From NCBI GenBank assembly GCA_015698045.1, contig BLAL01000044.1, forward strand, positions 1,208,501-1,272,500: a stretch of 64,000 nucleotides of DNA. The letters are read 5' to 3'. Origin of the DNA: Rhizophagus clarus (taxonomy: Eukaryota; Glomeromycota; Glomeromycetes; Glomerales; Glomeraceae). The position numbers were made by a program, and so were the translations under genes. Positions 12,440-23,789 of this stretch are shown one piece after another (position 1 is the first letter of the stretch; every line of letters starts with the position of its first letter). Below the pieces are notes generated by a model, which saw only the letters and a program-made list of their open reading frames with translations, was not told the DNA's origin and made no database searches.

Positions 12440-13745
12440 ATTCAGCTAGCAGTTCTGAAATACTAAAAGTATAGTTTCAGGCTATAAATTTTTTAAAAAA
12501 AGCTATTTTTCTAATGAGCATTAGCTAATGTTTGTTTATAACTTATAGATTCAAAATATTGCCAAAAGTACTTATTTTGAATCTTTTCAAAGGTAACCTT
12601 TGAAATATATATATTTTTTATTAATTAATAAATATTAAGGGACATGCCAGAAATCAGCTGATTTCTTTCAATTAGTAGTCCTTACCCCCCCACCCCCATC
12701 TGATTGCATTTTGATTGGTTAAAAAAATATATAATAATATATATTATTATATTTATATAAATAACATGTGATCTAGTAATCCAATTTTTATGAATTTTTT
12801 TTTATTTTATAGCTTTTGATAAGGTCTACAAAATAAAAAAAAGTTTAGTTAAATTGAGTTATTAGATGGCAAGATAATTGCAAAAAAACTATTTTAATAT
12901 ATAAATAGTAATAATATATTATATATATTATATAATTTATAGCCAATTATAGGAACCTGATTTTTAGGTTAGCCTCCCACCCCCTTATTAAATCAGCTGA
13001 TTTCTTGCACACCCCTAACTAATGTTGAAAAACACTTTAATTTCAAAAATTATTTGACTAGTATAATTTTCAAAAATTTTTTTTTAATATTATTATTTAA
13101 CAAACATTTACTAGTACTCATTTTTCCTTTTTTTGCAAGTTCAGAATACTAAAATTATAGGTTCTAGACTTAATTTCAAAGTTAACCTTCAAAAAAATAT
13201 TTTTTTTATTAATTTATTTTAATAAACATTAGCTAATATTTATTTATATTTTTGTAGGTTCAGAACACTAAATATGTAGCCTCAGACTTTATTTCAAAGG
13301 TAACTTTAAAAAAAAATAATTTTTACTTATTTTTACTTAATAAACATTAATGAATATTTAATCTTTTTTCTTTTTTTAAATCTAAAGTTTTATTTTAAAG
13401 CAGACTGGATATTTTGAAGGTAAAAAAACTTTAAAATTATATTTTATATTGAAAAGAAACTAATTATTTTTTTAGGTTTAAAACTCAAAATAAACCAAAA
13501 ATAAAAAAATTTTTAATTATTTTTATTTTAATAAATGTTAAATTATTATTTGTTTTCTTTTTTTAAGTCTGAAACTCCATTTCAAGGTAAACTACTGTAA
13601 GTAAAAAATAATTTTTTTTACTTTTATTTTAACGAATATTAACTAATATTTGTTTTCTTTTTTTTAGATCTAGAAAAATAGATCATGATATTTCAAAGGT
13701 AAATATACTTTAAAATATTTTTTTTATTATTTTAATGAATATTAA
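12440..13745 (+). repeat. Intron-like array 2, left part (interrupted)
   Basis: Units resemble array 3: exon-like segments with (G/C)AGAACACTAAA or TCTGAAACT, then GTAA-type donors, TTAACTAATRTTTGTTT palindromes, T-runs and AG. A MITE (12639-13015) interrupts the array. The array then breaks off at 13745, where a second MITE and element C are inserted, and it resumes at 20592. The units are more A+T-degraded than those of array 3. Confidence 0.65.
12639..13015. mobile_element. MITE with TAA duplication (377 bp)
   Basis: Terminal inverted repeats GGGACATGCCAGAAATCAGC (left) and, reverse-complemented, GGGGTGTGCAAGAAATCAGC (right), both continuing into TGATTT. TAA flanks both ends (12636-12638 and 13016-13018). 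A 3-bp TAA/TTA duplication and G-rich termini are typical of PIF/Harbinger-derived MITEs. It is non-coding. The insertion point is the centre of an intron-like palindrome (AATATTAACTAATG once the element is removed). Confidence 0.75.
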
Positions 13746-13924
13746 GAGGAGTTACACATATTACGTAATATCCATTTTATTATAAACCCTTACCCCCCCC
13801 TGTTAGATTTAATAACCAATCAGATTATAGTATTTATAAATTATATAATTAATATAAGTGTAATGTAAGATTTTAACTATCCTCCTCCCTCCCTTTGATA
13901 ATTACGTAATATGTGTAAGCTCCC
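13746..13924. mobile_element. MITE with TAA duplication (179 bp)
   Basis: The left end GAGGAGTTACACATATTACG and the reverse-complemented right end GGGAGCTTACACATATTACG are inverted repeats. TAA lies at 13743-13745 and 13925-13927. It directly abuts element C, sharing the TAA at 13925-13927. No coding capacity. PIF/Harbinger-like by duplication length and sequence. Confidence 0.7.
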
Positions 13925-14319
13925 TAACCCTATAAAAAGTAATTGTACATTTTTTGTACAGGTTTTGTACAACTTTATACAGAATATGTACAGAATTTGT
14001 AGTAGTATATACTTTATGATGACCTTTTATATATATTTATTAAGAGAATTGTACAGAATTCGTCTGAATTTGTACAGAATTTAATTTTGTACAGAATTTG
14101 TTATACGGAATTTGTACAGAAATTATCTGAATTTTAATTTTGTATGGAATTTGTCATTTAGAATTTGTACAGAATTTATCCGAATGTATATAATATATAA
14201 TTTTTGTACAGAATTTGTACAGAATTTATCCAAATGTATATAATATATAATTTTGTACAGAATTTGTACAGAATTTATCCAAATATATATAATATATAAT
14301 TTTGTACAGAATTCATTGG

Positions 14320-14740
14320 GAATGTTATATCAGTTCAAATCTGTGACAATCTGCAATTTTATTTTTTGAAGATTTTTTTATAAAAATTCTGATAATCTCT
14401 AAAATTGCAGATTTTAAAACATTTCGTACAAAAATCTTAAGATCTCCCATTTTTCTCTTTTATTTACACAAACTTTTTTTTTTATTTCAATAAACTTTGC
14501 ACTTCCTATTTGTTCCAACATTTAAATTTTTTTTTACAGTGCTTTAAAAAATAATCTTTTTTAATACTTTTTAAAGAAATGATTTTTTTCAACTTCTTTA
14601 ATTTAAAGAAATAATTTGTTAAAGTATTAAAAAAAAATTGAAATTTTTTTTAAGCTTCAAAACTTTGCAAGAACATCAGATTAAAAAAGTTTTTTTTTGT
14701 AGAACTTTTCTCCTACCTATTTTCACTGGTTCTTTTAGAT
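14320..14740. repeat. 5' module preceding intron-like array 3
   Basis: This roughly 400-bp stretch, starting near TATATCAGTTCAAATCTGTG, recurs at about 28695-29085, where TATCAGTTCAGATCTGTGG precedes array 5. The two copies share order and spacing of motifs such as AAAATCTT-AGATCT and ACAAACTTTTTTTTTTATTT. Its repeated position directly before an array suggests it is a fixed component of the element family. No open frame of note. Confidence 0.55.
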
Positions 14741-14759
14741 ATTAAAAGTATTTTTTAAT

Positions 14760-17700
14760 ATTATTATTTAATGAGTATTGACTAACACTCATTTTTCCTT
14801 TTTTTTGTAGGTCCAGAACACTGAAGGTATGGGATTCTGGATTCAATTTCAAAGTTAACCTTCAAAAAAAATTTTTTTTTTTATTAGTTTACTTTAACGA
14901 GCATTAGCTAATGCTCATTTTATATTTTGTAAGTCCAAAGAGCTGAAGGCTTTACAATTCCACCAATTTCAAAGGCAAACTTTGAAAAATATTTTTTCAT
15001 TAATTATTTAACGAACTTTATTAACATTCATTTTTGATTTTCTAAGTCCAAAATACTAAAGGTACAATTTCTGGATCATTTCTAAAGTTACCTTCAAAAA
15101 AAATGATTATTTAATGAACATTCAATTTTAATTTTTTTAGGACTGGAAGCCAAGGTACAGCTCTGGACTTTTTTTTTATTTTAATTTAATGAACATTAAT
15201 ATTAGCATTTAATTTTAATTTTTTTTAAGTCCAGAAGCTGAGGTACAGCTCCAGACTTTTCTTATTTTAATTTAACGAACGTTAACATTAACGTTTAATT
15301 TTAATTTTTTTAATTCTGGAAGTCAAAGTACAACTCCAGATTTTTTTTATCAATCTAATTTAACAAACGTTAATATTAATGTTCAATTTTTTTTTAATTT
15401 TGTTTATTACTTTTGTAGTCCAGAACACTGAACATGCGACCTTGGACTTCATTTCAAAGGTAACTTTGAAAAAAAAATATTTGGTTGTTTTATTTTTACT
15501 TAGCAAATGTTAACTAATATTTGATTTCTTTTTCTTTTTTTAGGTCTGAAACTCTATTTCAAGGTGGATCACTAAGTAAAAAAAAAATCATTTTTTTTTG
15601 TATTTTAGCAAAATGTTAGTAACATTTCATTTTTTTTCTTTTTTTTAAGTCTGGAGTTCCATTTTGAGGAGGACCATTAAGTAAAAAAAAAATTTTTTTT
15701 ACTTTAATTTTAACAAACATTAACTAACATTCGTTTTTTTTAGGTCCAAAATTCTTTAGAGACAGACTGGTATTTCAAAGGTATAATATCTTTAAAATTT
15801 ATTTTTTTTTTGTTTTATTTAGACGAATGTTACTAATGTTCATTTTTTTTTATTTTTTTTAGATCCAGAACTCTTTAGAGGCAGACCGGTATTTTGAAGG
15901 TATAATATCTTCGAAATTTATTTATTTTTTTGTTTTATTTAAAATGAACATTACTAATGTTCATTTTTTTTGTATTTTTTAGATCTGGAACTCTATTTCG
16001 AGGTGGACTACTAAGTAAAAAAAAAATTCATTTTTTTTTGTGTTTTAGCGAAACATTAGTAACATTTCATTTTTCTTTTTTTTTTAGATCCAGAACTCTA
16101 TTTCGAGGAGAACTATTAAGTAAAAAAAAAATTTTTTTACTTTAATTTCAACAAACATTAACTAACATTCATTTTCTTTCGTTTTTTAGGTCTGAAACTC
16201 CTTTAGAGATGGACTATGATATTTTAAAGGTAAAATATCTACAAAATTTTTATTTTTTTTTGTTTTATTTAAATGAATGTTACTAATATTTATTTTTTTT
16301 TATATTTTTTAGGTTCAGAACTCTTTAGAGATGAACTGGTATTTTGAAGGTATAATATCTTCAAAATTTTATTTCTTTTTTATGTTTTATTTAAAATGAA
16401 CAATACTAATGTTCATTTTTTTTTTGTATTTTTTAGGTCTGGAACTCTTTAGAGATGGACCAGTATTTCGAAGATATAATATCTTTGAAATTTTATTTTT
16501 TATGTTTTATTTAAAACGAACGTTACTAATGTTCATTTTTTTTGTATTTTTTAGGTTCAGAAATCTTTGGAAGCGGACTGGTATTTCGAAGGTATAATAT
16601 CTTTGAAATTTATTTTTTTTTTATTTTATTTAAACAAACATTACTAATGTTCATTTTTTTTATTTTTTTTAGGTCTGGAACTCTTTAGAGGTGGACCGGT
16701 ATTTCAAAAGTATAATATCTTCGAAATTTATTTTTTTTTGTTTTATTTAAAATGAACATTACTAATGTTTATTTTTTTTTGTATTTTTTAGGTCTGGAAC
16801 TCTATTTCGAGGTGGATCACTAAGTAAAAAAAATTCATTTTTTTTTGTGTTTTAGTAAAATATTAGTAATATTTCATTTTTCTTCCTTTTTTTAGATCTG
16901 AAACTCCATTTCAAGAAGGACCATTAAGTAAAAAAAAATTTTTTTACTTTAATTTCAACAAACATTAACTAATGTTTGTTTTCTTTCTTTTTTTAGATCC
17001 AGAACTCCTTTAGAGGCAGACTATGATATTTCAAAGGTAAAATATCTTCAAAATTTTTATTTTTTTTTGTTTTATTCAAACAAACGTTACTAATATTTGT
17101 ATTTTTTTTATATTTTTTAGGTCCAGAACTTTTAAAGGTGGACTGGTATTTCGAAGGTATAATATTTTTGAAATTTTATTTTTTTATATTTTACAAAACG
17201 AAACCAATTAGGGCAGCGACATATATTAGCTAATATTTTAGGGGGTGGAAGGGTAAGCAAAATCTTAGGTTACACAAATTTTAAAAAATATGATTAGTTG
17301 CATGTGACCAAGATATCTTACTTGGGGGTGGGGGAATAAGCACCTATAGTAAAAAAATATTAGCTAATATATGTCACTGCCCTTAACGTTTCATTTTATT
17401 TTACATTTTTTTTAGGTCCAGAACTCAAAGCAGACTGAAGGTAAAAAAAAACTTTATTTATTTTTATTTCAACAAATGTTAAACTAGCATTCGTTTTTTA
17501 GGTCTGAAAAAAGTGGACTGAGTTATTTCGAAGGTAAAAAAAACTTTGAAATAATTTTATTTTATATTTTATTTTACGAAATATTACTAATATTTCGTTT
17601 TAGGTCTGAAACTCTAATTCGAAGCAGACTGGTATTTCAAAGGTATAAAGCTTCAAAAAAATTGTTTTTTTTTATTTCAATGAACGTTAACTAATATTCA

Positions 17701-18535
17701 GTTCTTTTTTAGGTTTAAAACTCCAATTTGAAGTGGATCAGATTATTTTGAAGATAAAAAAATTTTGAAATTATTTTTTTTATATTATTTTACAAAATGT
17801 TACTAATATTTCATTTCATATTTCTTTTTTTTTAGGTCAAAAATTCACTTTTGAAGCAGACCATAATATTTAAAAGTAATATAATATTTTCAAAAAATTT
17901 TAACTTTATTTATTTTATCGAATATTACTAATGTTTATTTTTTTATTTTTTTTAGTTCTGGAACTCCCTCTCGCTGCAAGCCATGATATTTGAAGGTAAT
18001 ATAATATCTTCGAAATATTTTAACTTTTTATTTAAATTTAACAAATGTTACTAATGTTTATTTTTTTTATTTTTTTTAAGTCCAGACTCTCTTTCGCAGC
18101 AGACCATAAAGGTAATATAATAATTTAGGAAAAATTTTATATTTCTTTAACGAACATTATTAACATGCGTTTTGTATTCTTTTTTAGGTCTGGATCTTTC
18201 AATTCAAAGCAGACCAAAGTATTTCGAAGGTATAAAGCTTCGAAATGACTTTTTTTATTTTATTTTTGTTTTAACAAATGTTAATTAATGTTCATTTTTG
18301 GTTTTTAGATAGAACTCCATTTTGAGACAGACCAGGTATTCTAAAAATAAAAAAAATTTTTCTTGTTTTTATTAACGAAATGTTAATTAATATTTTGATT
18401 CTTTTTTTTTTGTAGATTTGCAACTTTCAGATATGGTATTTACTTCAAAAATTATAAGTTTTTTATTTTTGTTTTTTTTTTTAAAAATAAAATTTTAATT
18501 AATGTTCATTTTTTATTTTATAGGTTCACAGATTT
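14760..18535 (+). repeat. Intron-like tandem array 3 (about 30 units)
   Basis: Units of about 100-125 bp. The exon-like part is 32-37 nt (for example TCTGGAACTCTTTAGAGGTG and onward). It ends in TTTCGAAG and is followed by GTATAATAT and then CTTCGAAA, so the donor-like GTATAATAT sits in the loop of an inverted repeat. The intron-like part continues with T-runs, the palindrome GAACATTACTAATGTTC (TACTAAT inside), a pyrimidine tract and TTTTTTAG. A second sub-type has donor AAGTAAAAAAAAA. A MITE (17211-17382) interrupts one unit. Stops occur in all frames of the exon-like parts. Confidence 0.8.
17211..17382. mobile_element. MITE with TTA duplication inside array 3 (172 bp)
   Basis: Left end GGGCAGCGACATATATTAGC and reverse-complemented right end GGGCAGTGACATATATTAGC, extending through TAATAT. 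TTA flanks both ends (17208-17210 and 17383-17385). Removing it restores an array palindrome of the CGAAACCAATTAACGTTTC type. PIF/Harbinger-like by its TTA duplication. Confidence 0.8.
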
Positions 18536-18539
18536 CTGG

Positions 18540-18910
18540 AAGCTTCCTGAAACATAATTTTGAAGTAAGGAGAGATAGTATTTTTGCATTTTGTTGTTTT
18601 ATTGAATCGAAGAAGTTAAAAATTGTTTGTTGGAATCAAACTAACTGAAACAATGTCCAAATCATTAACAACATGATTTTGCAGTATAAAAGTAAAAAAA
18701 GAAAGAAAGAAAGGGAACTTTAGTTTAGTGCATTTAGTAAAATAGTGTAGATTAATAAATGCACTTTTAAATTTGTAAATATTTTTTTTTTAATGAAATA
18801 AATTAATTGATATTAGTTAACATTATGCAAAATTTTTCTGTGACACACATCGGCATGTCCTCAGATTAGTGCAGAAATGTACTTTGCAGAACTGCGCAGA
18901 TCTGTGGACT
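18540..18910. repeat. 3' module following intron-like array 3
   Basis: The stretch from GATAGTATTTTTGCATTTTG through GAAGAAGTTAAAA, TGAAACAATGTCC and TTTAGTTTAGTGCATTTAGT recurs after array 2 at about 22620-22785 and, beyond a MITE, at 23148-23420. Both copies end near an AGATCTG(C/T)(A/G)G motif. It contains no protein-coding frame. Confidence 0.6.
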
Positions 18911-20239
18911 AAAATTTTTCCCAATAGCCAGTACAGAAGTGCTTAATTTGTAATTGATAAATTGATATGCTCTAATCAGTTTGCACCTTCATGTATAATA
19001 ATTACAGTCTGTGGTAATTCATAACATACTAGTACAGAAGTAACCTAATTTGCAATTGATAAATTAATATATAATACTAATCAGTTACATCTTAATTGGA
19101 TCTTAATTAGATCTTAATTGAACACCGTAGTCAATATTAAATAATAATTAAATGTAATTAATGGTGGTGTTGTTTTGGTTATAATGTAATCCTTTTTTTA
19201 ATTACTTAAAAGTGTTTTTTGAAAGGAATATTGATTTTAATAAAAAATTATAATTTTTGCATACAATTGTATTTGTATACAATGTTTATCGTCTATTATA
19301 ATAACAAATACCTATATTATAAGAATATAGCATTTGACAGTAAATTGGTAAGACAAAAACATGTATACTATTGCAAAAATGTATAAGGATGTAAAATATA
19401 CACAGGTGATAAATAACATTATGGCCCGCATTATTATAATTTTGGCCAGATTAATTTATTTATTATCAGTATATGGTATCACATAGGCCATGTGATTTGC
19501 CAATCATTTACTTTATTAAATTTGTAATCAGGTATATCATTACTATGCTAAAAATAGCTAAACACGAATTATAAATAAACAATACTTTTGAAAAATATCA
19601 TACGATCTTTTCTTATTAACTCTTTCTTTTTTACATTTTTTATCTCATAATACATAATATTACAGATTTACAGGTATTTTAAAACAATATTTTTTTTTAT
19701 TCGTATTAATTTTCTATTTACTTTATTTAACTATATTTTTTCTTGTAATTGTTTTTATTTATCTTTTTACTATTATTTATTTATATATTACTATATTTCT
19801 TTTCTTATTATTAACTGCTTTTTTACTTTTTTATGTTACTTTCTTTTTTATTATTTACTCTTTACTTTTTTTACATGTTACTTTTTCATGTATTATTTTT
19901 TTTTACGTGTTACTAATATACTAACTACATCTATTTAATATACTAACTTTTCTAACTGCTTTTTTTACTTTACTTTTATTTTTTTGCATCACTAATATAC
20001 TAACTATATTTAATTAATATACTAATTTTTTTTTACTTTTTATATTATATCTCTTTAGCATATTAACCTTTATCTTTTTTTTATTCTATGCCTTAAACTC
20101 AGCATGAATTAATATTCTAATATCTTCATATTTTGTATATAATAAAATCTAAAATTATAATAAAATGAATTATAATTTTAGTTAGCATTACATTAAATTT
20201 GAATTATAATTTTGGCTAATATTACAATTGTAATTTGAA

Positions 20240-20410
20240 TAAAATTTATATATATTCTGTATAAAACCTGTACAAAATTTGTATATATTCTGTATAAAAC
20301 CTGTACAAAATTTGTATATATTGATATAAACCTGTACAAAATTTGTATATATTCTGTATAAAACCCGTACAAAATTTGTACAAAATATGTATATATTTTG
20401 TATAAAACCT
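20240..20410. repeat. 32-bp tandem repeat, right subterminal region of element C
   Basis: About five copies of a unit containing TATATTCTGTATAAAACCTG followed by TACAAAATTTG. The minus-strand open frame made of repeated TEYIQILYRF residues is a by-product of this repeat and not a gene. Confidence 0.75.
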
Positions 20411-20591
20411 GGTTATAATGTAGTTATAATCTGTACAATTAGCATTATCCAGAATTTGTACAAGTACAGAATATTTTATAATTCGGTACATTTTCTATCA
20501 CTAATTATACAGAATTTATACAGAATTTGTACAGTATTTGTACAATAATATTTTCTGGACAAATTCCAGATTTTCAATTTTTATTGGGTAA

Positions 20592-22615
20592 TTAACATTC
20601 ATTTTTTTTTAAGTATGAAAGAAGTAGATCAAGTTATTTTAAAGATAAAAAAAATTAAAATAATTTTTTTTATATTTTTATTTTACAAAACATTACTAAT
20701 ATTTTGTTTTATTTTAGGTTCATAACTTCAATTCAAAGTAGATTACAGTATTTTAAAGATAAAAAAACTTCAAAATAATTTTTTTATTATAACATTTATT
20801 TTTTAATTTTTTTTGCAAGTTTAGAATGCTAAGCTGGTTTCAAATTTTATTTTGAAGGTAACTTTGAAAAATCTTTTTTTTTATCTTTATTTCAACAAAT
20901 GTTAATATTTATTTTTACTTTTTATAAATCTAAAATTCTATTTTGAAATAACCAGAGTATTTTAAAAATTAAAAACTTTTAAATATCTTTTTTTTTATTA
21001 TCTTATTTAATGAATATTAATTAACATTCATTTTCATTTTTTTTAGGTTTGAAATTTAATTCAAAGCAGATCAAAATATTTCAAAAGTTAAAAACTTTAA
21101 AATATCTTTTTTTATTATCTTATTTAATAAATATTGACTAATGTTTGTTCTTACTTTTGTAAGTCTAAAATTTCAATTCAAAGTAGACTGGATATTTTAA
21201 AGGTTAAAACTTTAAAATTATCTTTTTTTTATTTTATTTTAACAAACGTTAACTAATATTTATTTTTATTTTCTTAGGTCTAGAACTCAATTTAAAGTAA
21301 ATTAAAATATTTTAAAGATAAAAAAACTTTAAAATAATTTTTTTTTATTGATTTATAAATATTACTAATCATATTTCTTTTTTTTTAAACTGGAACTCTA
21401 TTTTGAGATGAACCAAATTATTTCAAAAGTAAATAAAAACTTTTAAATTTTTTTATTTTAATTTTAGTTATATTTTTTATTTAATAAACATTATTAATGT
21501 TTAAATTTTTTATTTTTTTTAGATTTGAACTCTATTTCAAAAATTTTAAGATAAAATCTTCAAAAAATTTTTTTAAAAATTTATTTTAATAAATATTACT
21601 AATATTTATTTTTTTTTTTTAGGTTCAAATAAATTAGATTTTATTTGAAAATAGATCTTCAATTTTTTTAATTTTATTATTTTTTTAACAAATATTACTA
21701 ACGTTTGATTTTTTTATTTTTTTTTTTAAAATTAGATAAAATCTAGATTCTATTTGAAAGTAAGCTTTTAAATTTTTTAATTTATTATTTTATTTAGTGA
21801 ACATTACTAATATTCAAAATTTTTATTTTTAGGTTCAGACATTTTATTTTGAAAGCTGAACTTTATTCAAAAGTGAATCTTCAATTTTTTTTATTTTTTA
21901 TTTATGGATTATTAAATAAATATTAATATAAACATTTCATTTCCATTTAGAAGAATTTTGAGAGTAATATTTTAAATTTCTTCTTTTTTTATTTTTTTTA
22001 ATAAGCATTTTATTAATATTTATTTTATATTTTTTAGATTCAAAACTTCATCTTGATATGAATAAAGCATTTCAAAGGTAAAAAACTTCAAAATTATTGT
22101 TTTTTCTTTGATTTTATATAATAAAATATAAATTAACATTTTAATTTTATTTTTTTTAGGTACTCAATTTCTTGGAAACTTCTTAGAACAAAATTTTGAA
22201 AGGTAAACTTCAAAATTACTAAATTTTTGTTATTTTTTTTAACAAAATGGTTAACATTTTATTTTATTTTTATAAATTTTGCAGTTGCTGAATATTCCTT
22301 AGCTAAATTTTAAAGATGTATAACCTTCAATTTTCTTTATTATTTTTAAATAAAATATTGAATAATATTTTAATCTACTTTTATTTTTTAGGTCTAAGAC
22401 TTCTTAAATGTTTAATATACAGAATTTTAAAATTTAAAAAACTTTGAAATTTACTATTATTTTATTAATAAAACATACTTTAACATTTATTTTTATTGTT
22501 TTATAAATCACAGATTTCTGAAAACCTTTTAAAACTTAATTTCAAAAAATTTTTTTTTTTATTTAAATAAAAATAGTAACTAATGTTTTGCTATTCTTTA
22601 TTGTAGATTTATGAT
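20592..22615 (+). repeat. Intron-like array 2, right part
   Basis: About 18-19 units continue array 2 after element C. They show T-rich intron-like parts, palindromes such as AACAAACGTTAACTAATATT, acceptor-like TTTTAGGTC, and exon-like TCTAGAACTCAATTTAAAG with TTTTAAAGATAAAAA donors. Many donor-like GT dinucleotides have become AT or are lost (AAGATAAAA in place of AAGGTAAAA). This part is therefore more decayed than array 3. The 3' module follows from 22620. Confidence 0.7.
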
Positions 22616-22619
22616 TTTC

Positions 22620-23420
22620 TTTAGATATAATAATATTTTTGCATTTTGACATGTTTTATTGGATTGAAGAAGTTAAAACTGAATCGATTGAAATAATGTT
22701 CAAACTATTAACAATATATTGCAATATAAAAAAGGAAAAATTTAGTTTAGTAAAAATGCATTTAATAAAATAATGTAAATTAATATATGGACTTTCGTCA
22801 GTTAAAAAGAGGAAATCATCCTTTCAATCAATTTTGAAATTTTTGGTTCATATGATGTAAATCAATAATGTGCTTCATTTTCACTTAATATAGTTAATTG
22901 AAAAGCATAATAAATTTTTGAGATAATATCAAAAAACTAAAATATGTTATAAAAACGATCATAGAAATTGTATGATAGGAAAATGAAATATATTAGTCAT
23001 ATGACCCAGATAAAAGTTTAGCCACCAATTCTCCCTCTTTTTAACTGATACATGAAAATGAAATGTCCTTTCTCAAAAATAAGTTTTTTCCATTTTTCTC
23101 AAAATAATGAAAATGCAGATTTCCACCTTTTTAACTAACGAAAGCCCATATTTTAAATTTGTAAATGCTTACAATAAAATAAATTATTAAATATATATAA
23201 AATAAATTACATGTTATATAATTGTTTACAATGACTGTTGATAATTAGTGAAAAATTTATATTTAAAAATCATAGAATTTTTTTTAAAAATCTTCACAGA
23301 ACTGTATTTTTCTTAAAAATCTGTATAGATTTTATTAGATTTTTCTGCAACTAGTATATCTGAGGAATACAAAAATGTGATTACAAATCTACATAGATCT
23401 GCAGTCCAAAAAATTTGTCG
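22620..23420. repeat. 3' module following array 2, interrupted by a MITE
   Basis: Homologous in order to 18540-18910: GATATAATAATATTTTTGC, GAAGAAGTTAAAACTGAA, AATAATGTTCAAACTATTAA and TTTAGTTTAGTAAAAATGC, then a MITE (22789-23147), then TTTTAAATTTGTAAATGC and the ATCTACATAGATCTGCAGTC region. Confidence 0.5.
22789..23147. mobile_element. MITE with GGRCTTTCGT ends (359 bp)
   Basis: Left end GGACTTTCGTCAGTTAAAAA and reverse-complemented right end GGGCTTTCGTTAGTTAAAAA, extending into AG-rich GGAAATC. ATAT flanks both ends (22785-22788 and 23148-23151), although in A+T-rich DNA the exact duplication length is uncertain. It interrupts the 3' module of array 2, which is continuous at 18540-18910. 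Confidence 0.7.
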
Positions 23421-23789
23421 ATATAAGCTAAATTTAGTTTAATTTGCTAAAATCCAAATATAATATATATCAAAGATATCTGAAATTTTAATATATAAAA
23501 ATAATAAAAAATTATTAATTTTAATATAAAAATGCTAAAATCAATAATTTTTTGATATATTAACATATTAAAATAAAAAAAATATTAAAATTTTATTAGT
23601 TTTAATAATCAACATATTATAAGTAAAAATAAAAAAAAATACTAAAATTATTAATTCTGATATATTTAATATGTTTATTAGTTTATAATTTATTATAAAA
23701 TAATTGTGTAATAAAATAATTTAATTAATTTAATTAATAAAATTTACATTAATATATGAAGAAATTTAATAATTTGAACCTAATAAAAT

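Larger units (their letters stand above)
13928..20588. mobile_element. Large non-autonomous CCCTATAA-ended element (copy C) carrying an intron-like array
   Basis: The left end is CCCTATAAAAAGTAATTGTA. The right end, reverse-complemented, is CCCAATAAAAATTGAAAATC. TAA flanks both ends (13925-13927 and 20589-20591). Both subterminal regions are made of GTACAGAATTTGTACAGAAT-type repeats: 13960-14310 on the left and 20240-20560 on the right, in opposite orientation and with a 32-bp unit on the right. Inside, in order, are a 5' module (14320-14740), the intron-like array 3 (14760-18535), a 3' module (18540-18910) and A+T-rich filler including a T-rich CTTTTTTACTTTT tract (19600-20090). No transposase is encoded. 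It has split array 2: joining the flanks restores ATGAATATTAATTAACATTC, which occurs intact at about 21010. Confidence 0.72.

Noticed and set aside
14760..18535. Intron-rich protein gene made of micro-exons
   Set aside because: Exon-like parts are 32-37 nt with inconsistent phase and stops in every frame, so joining them gives no sustained protein.
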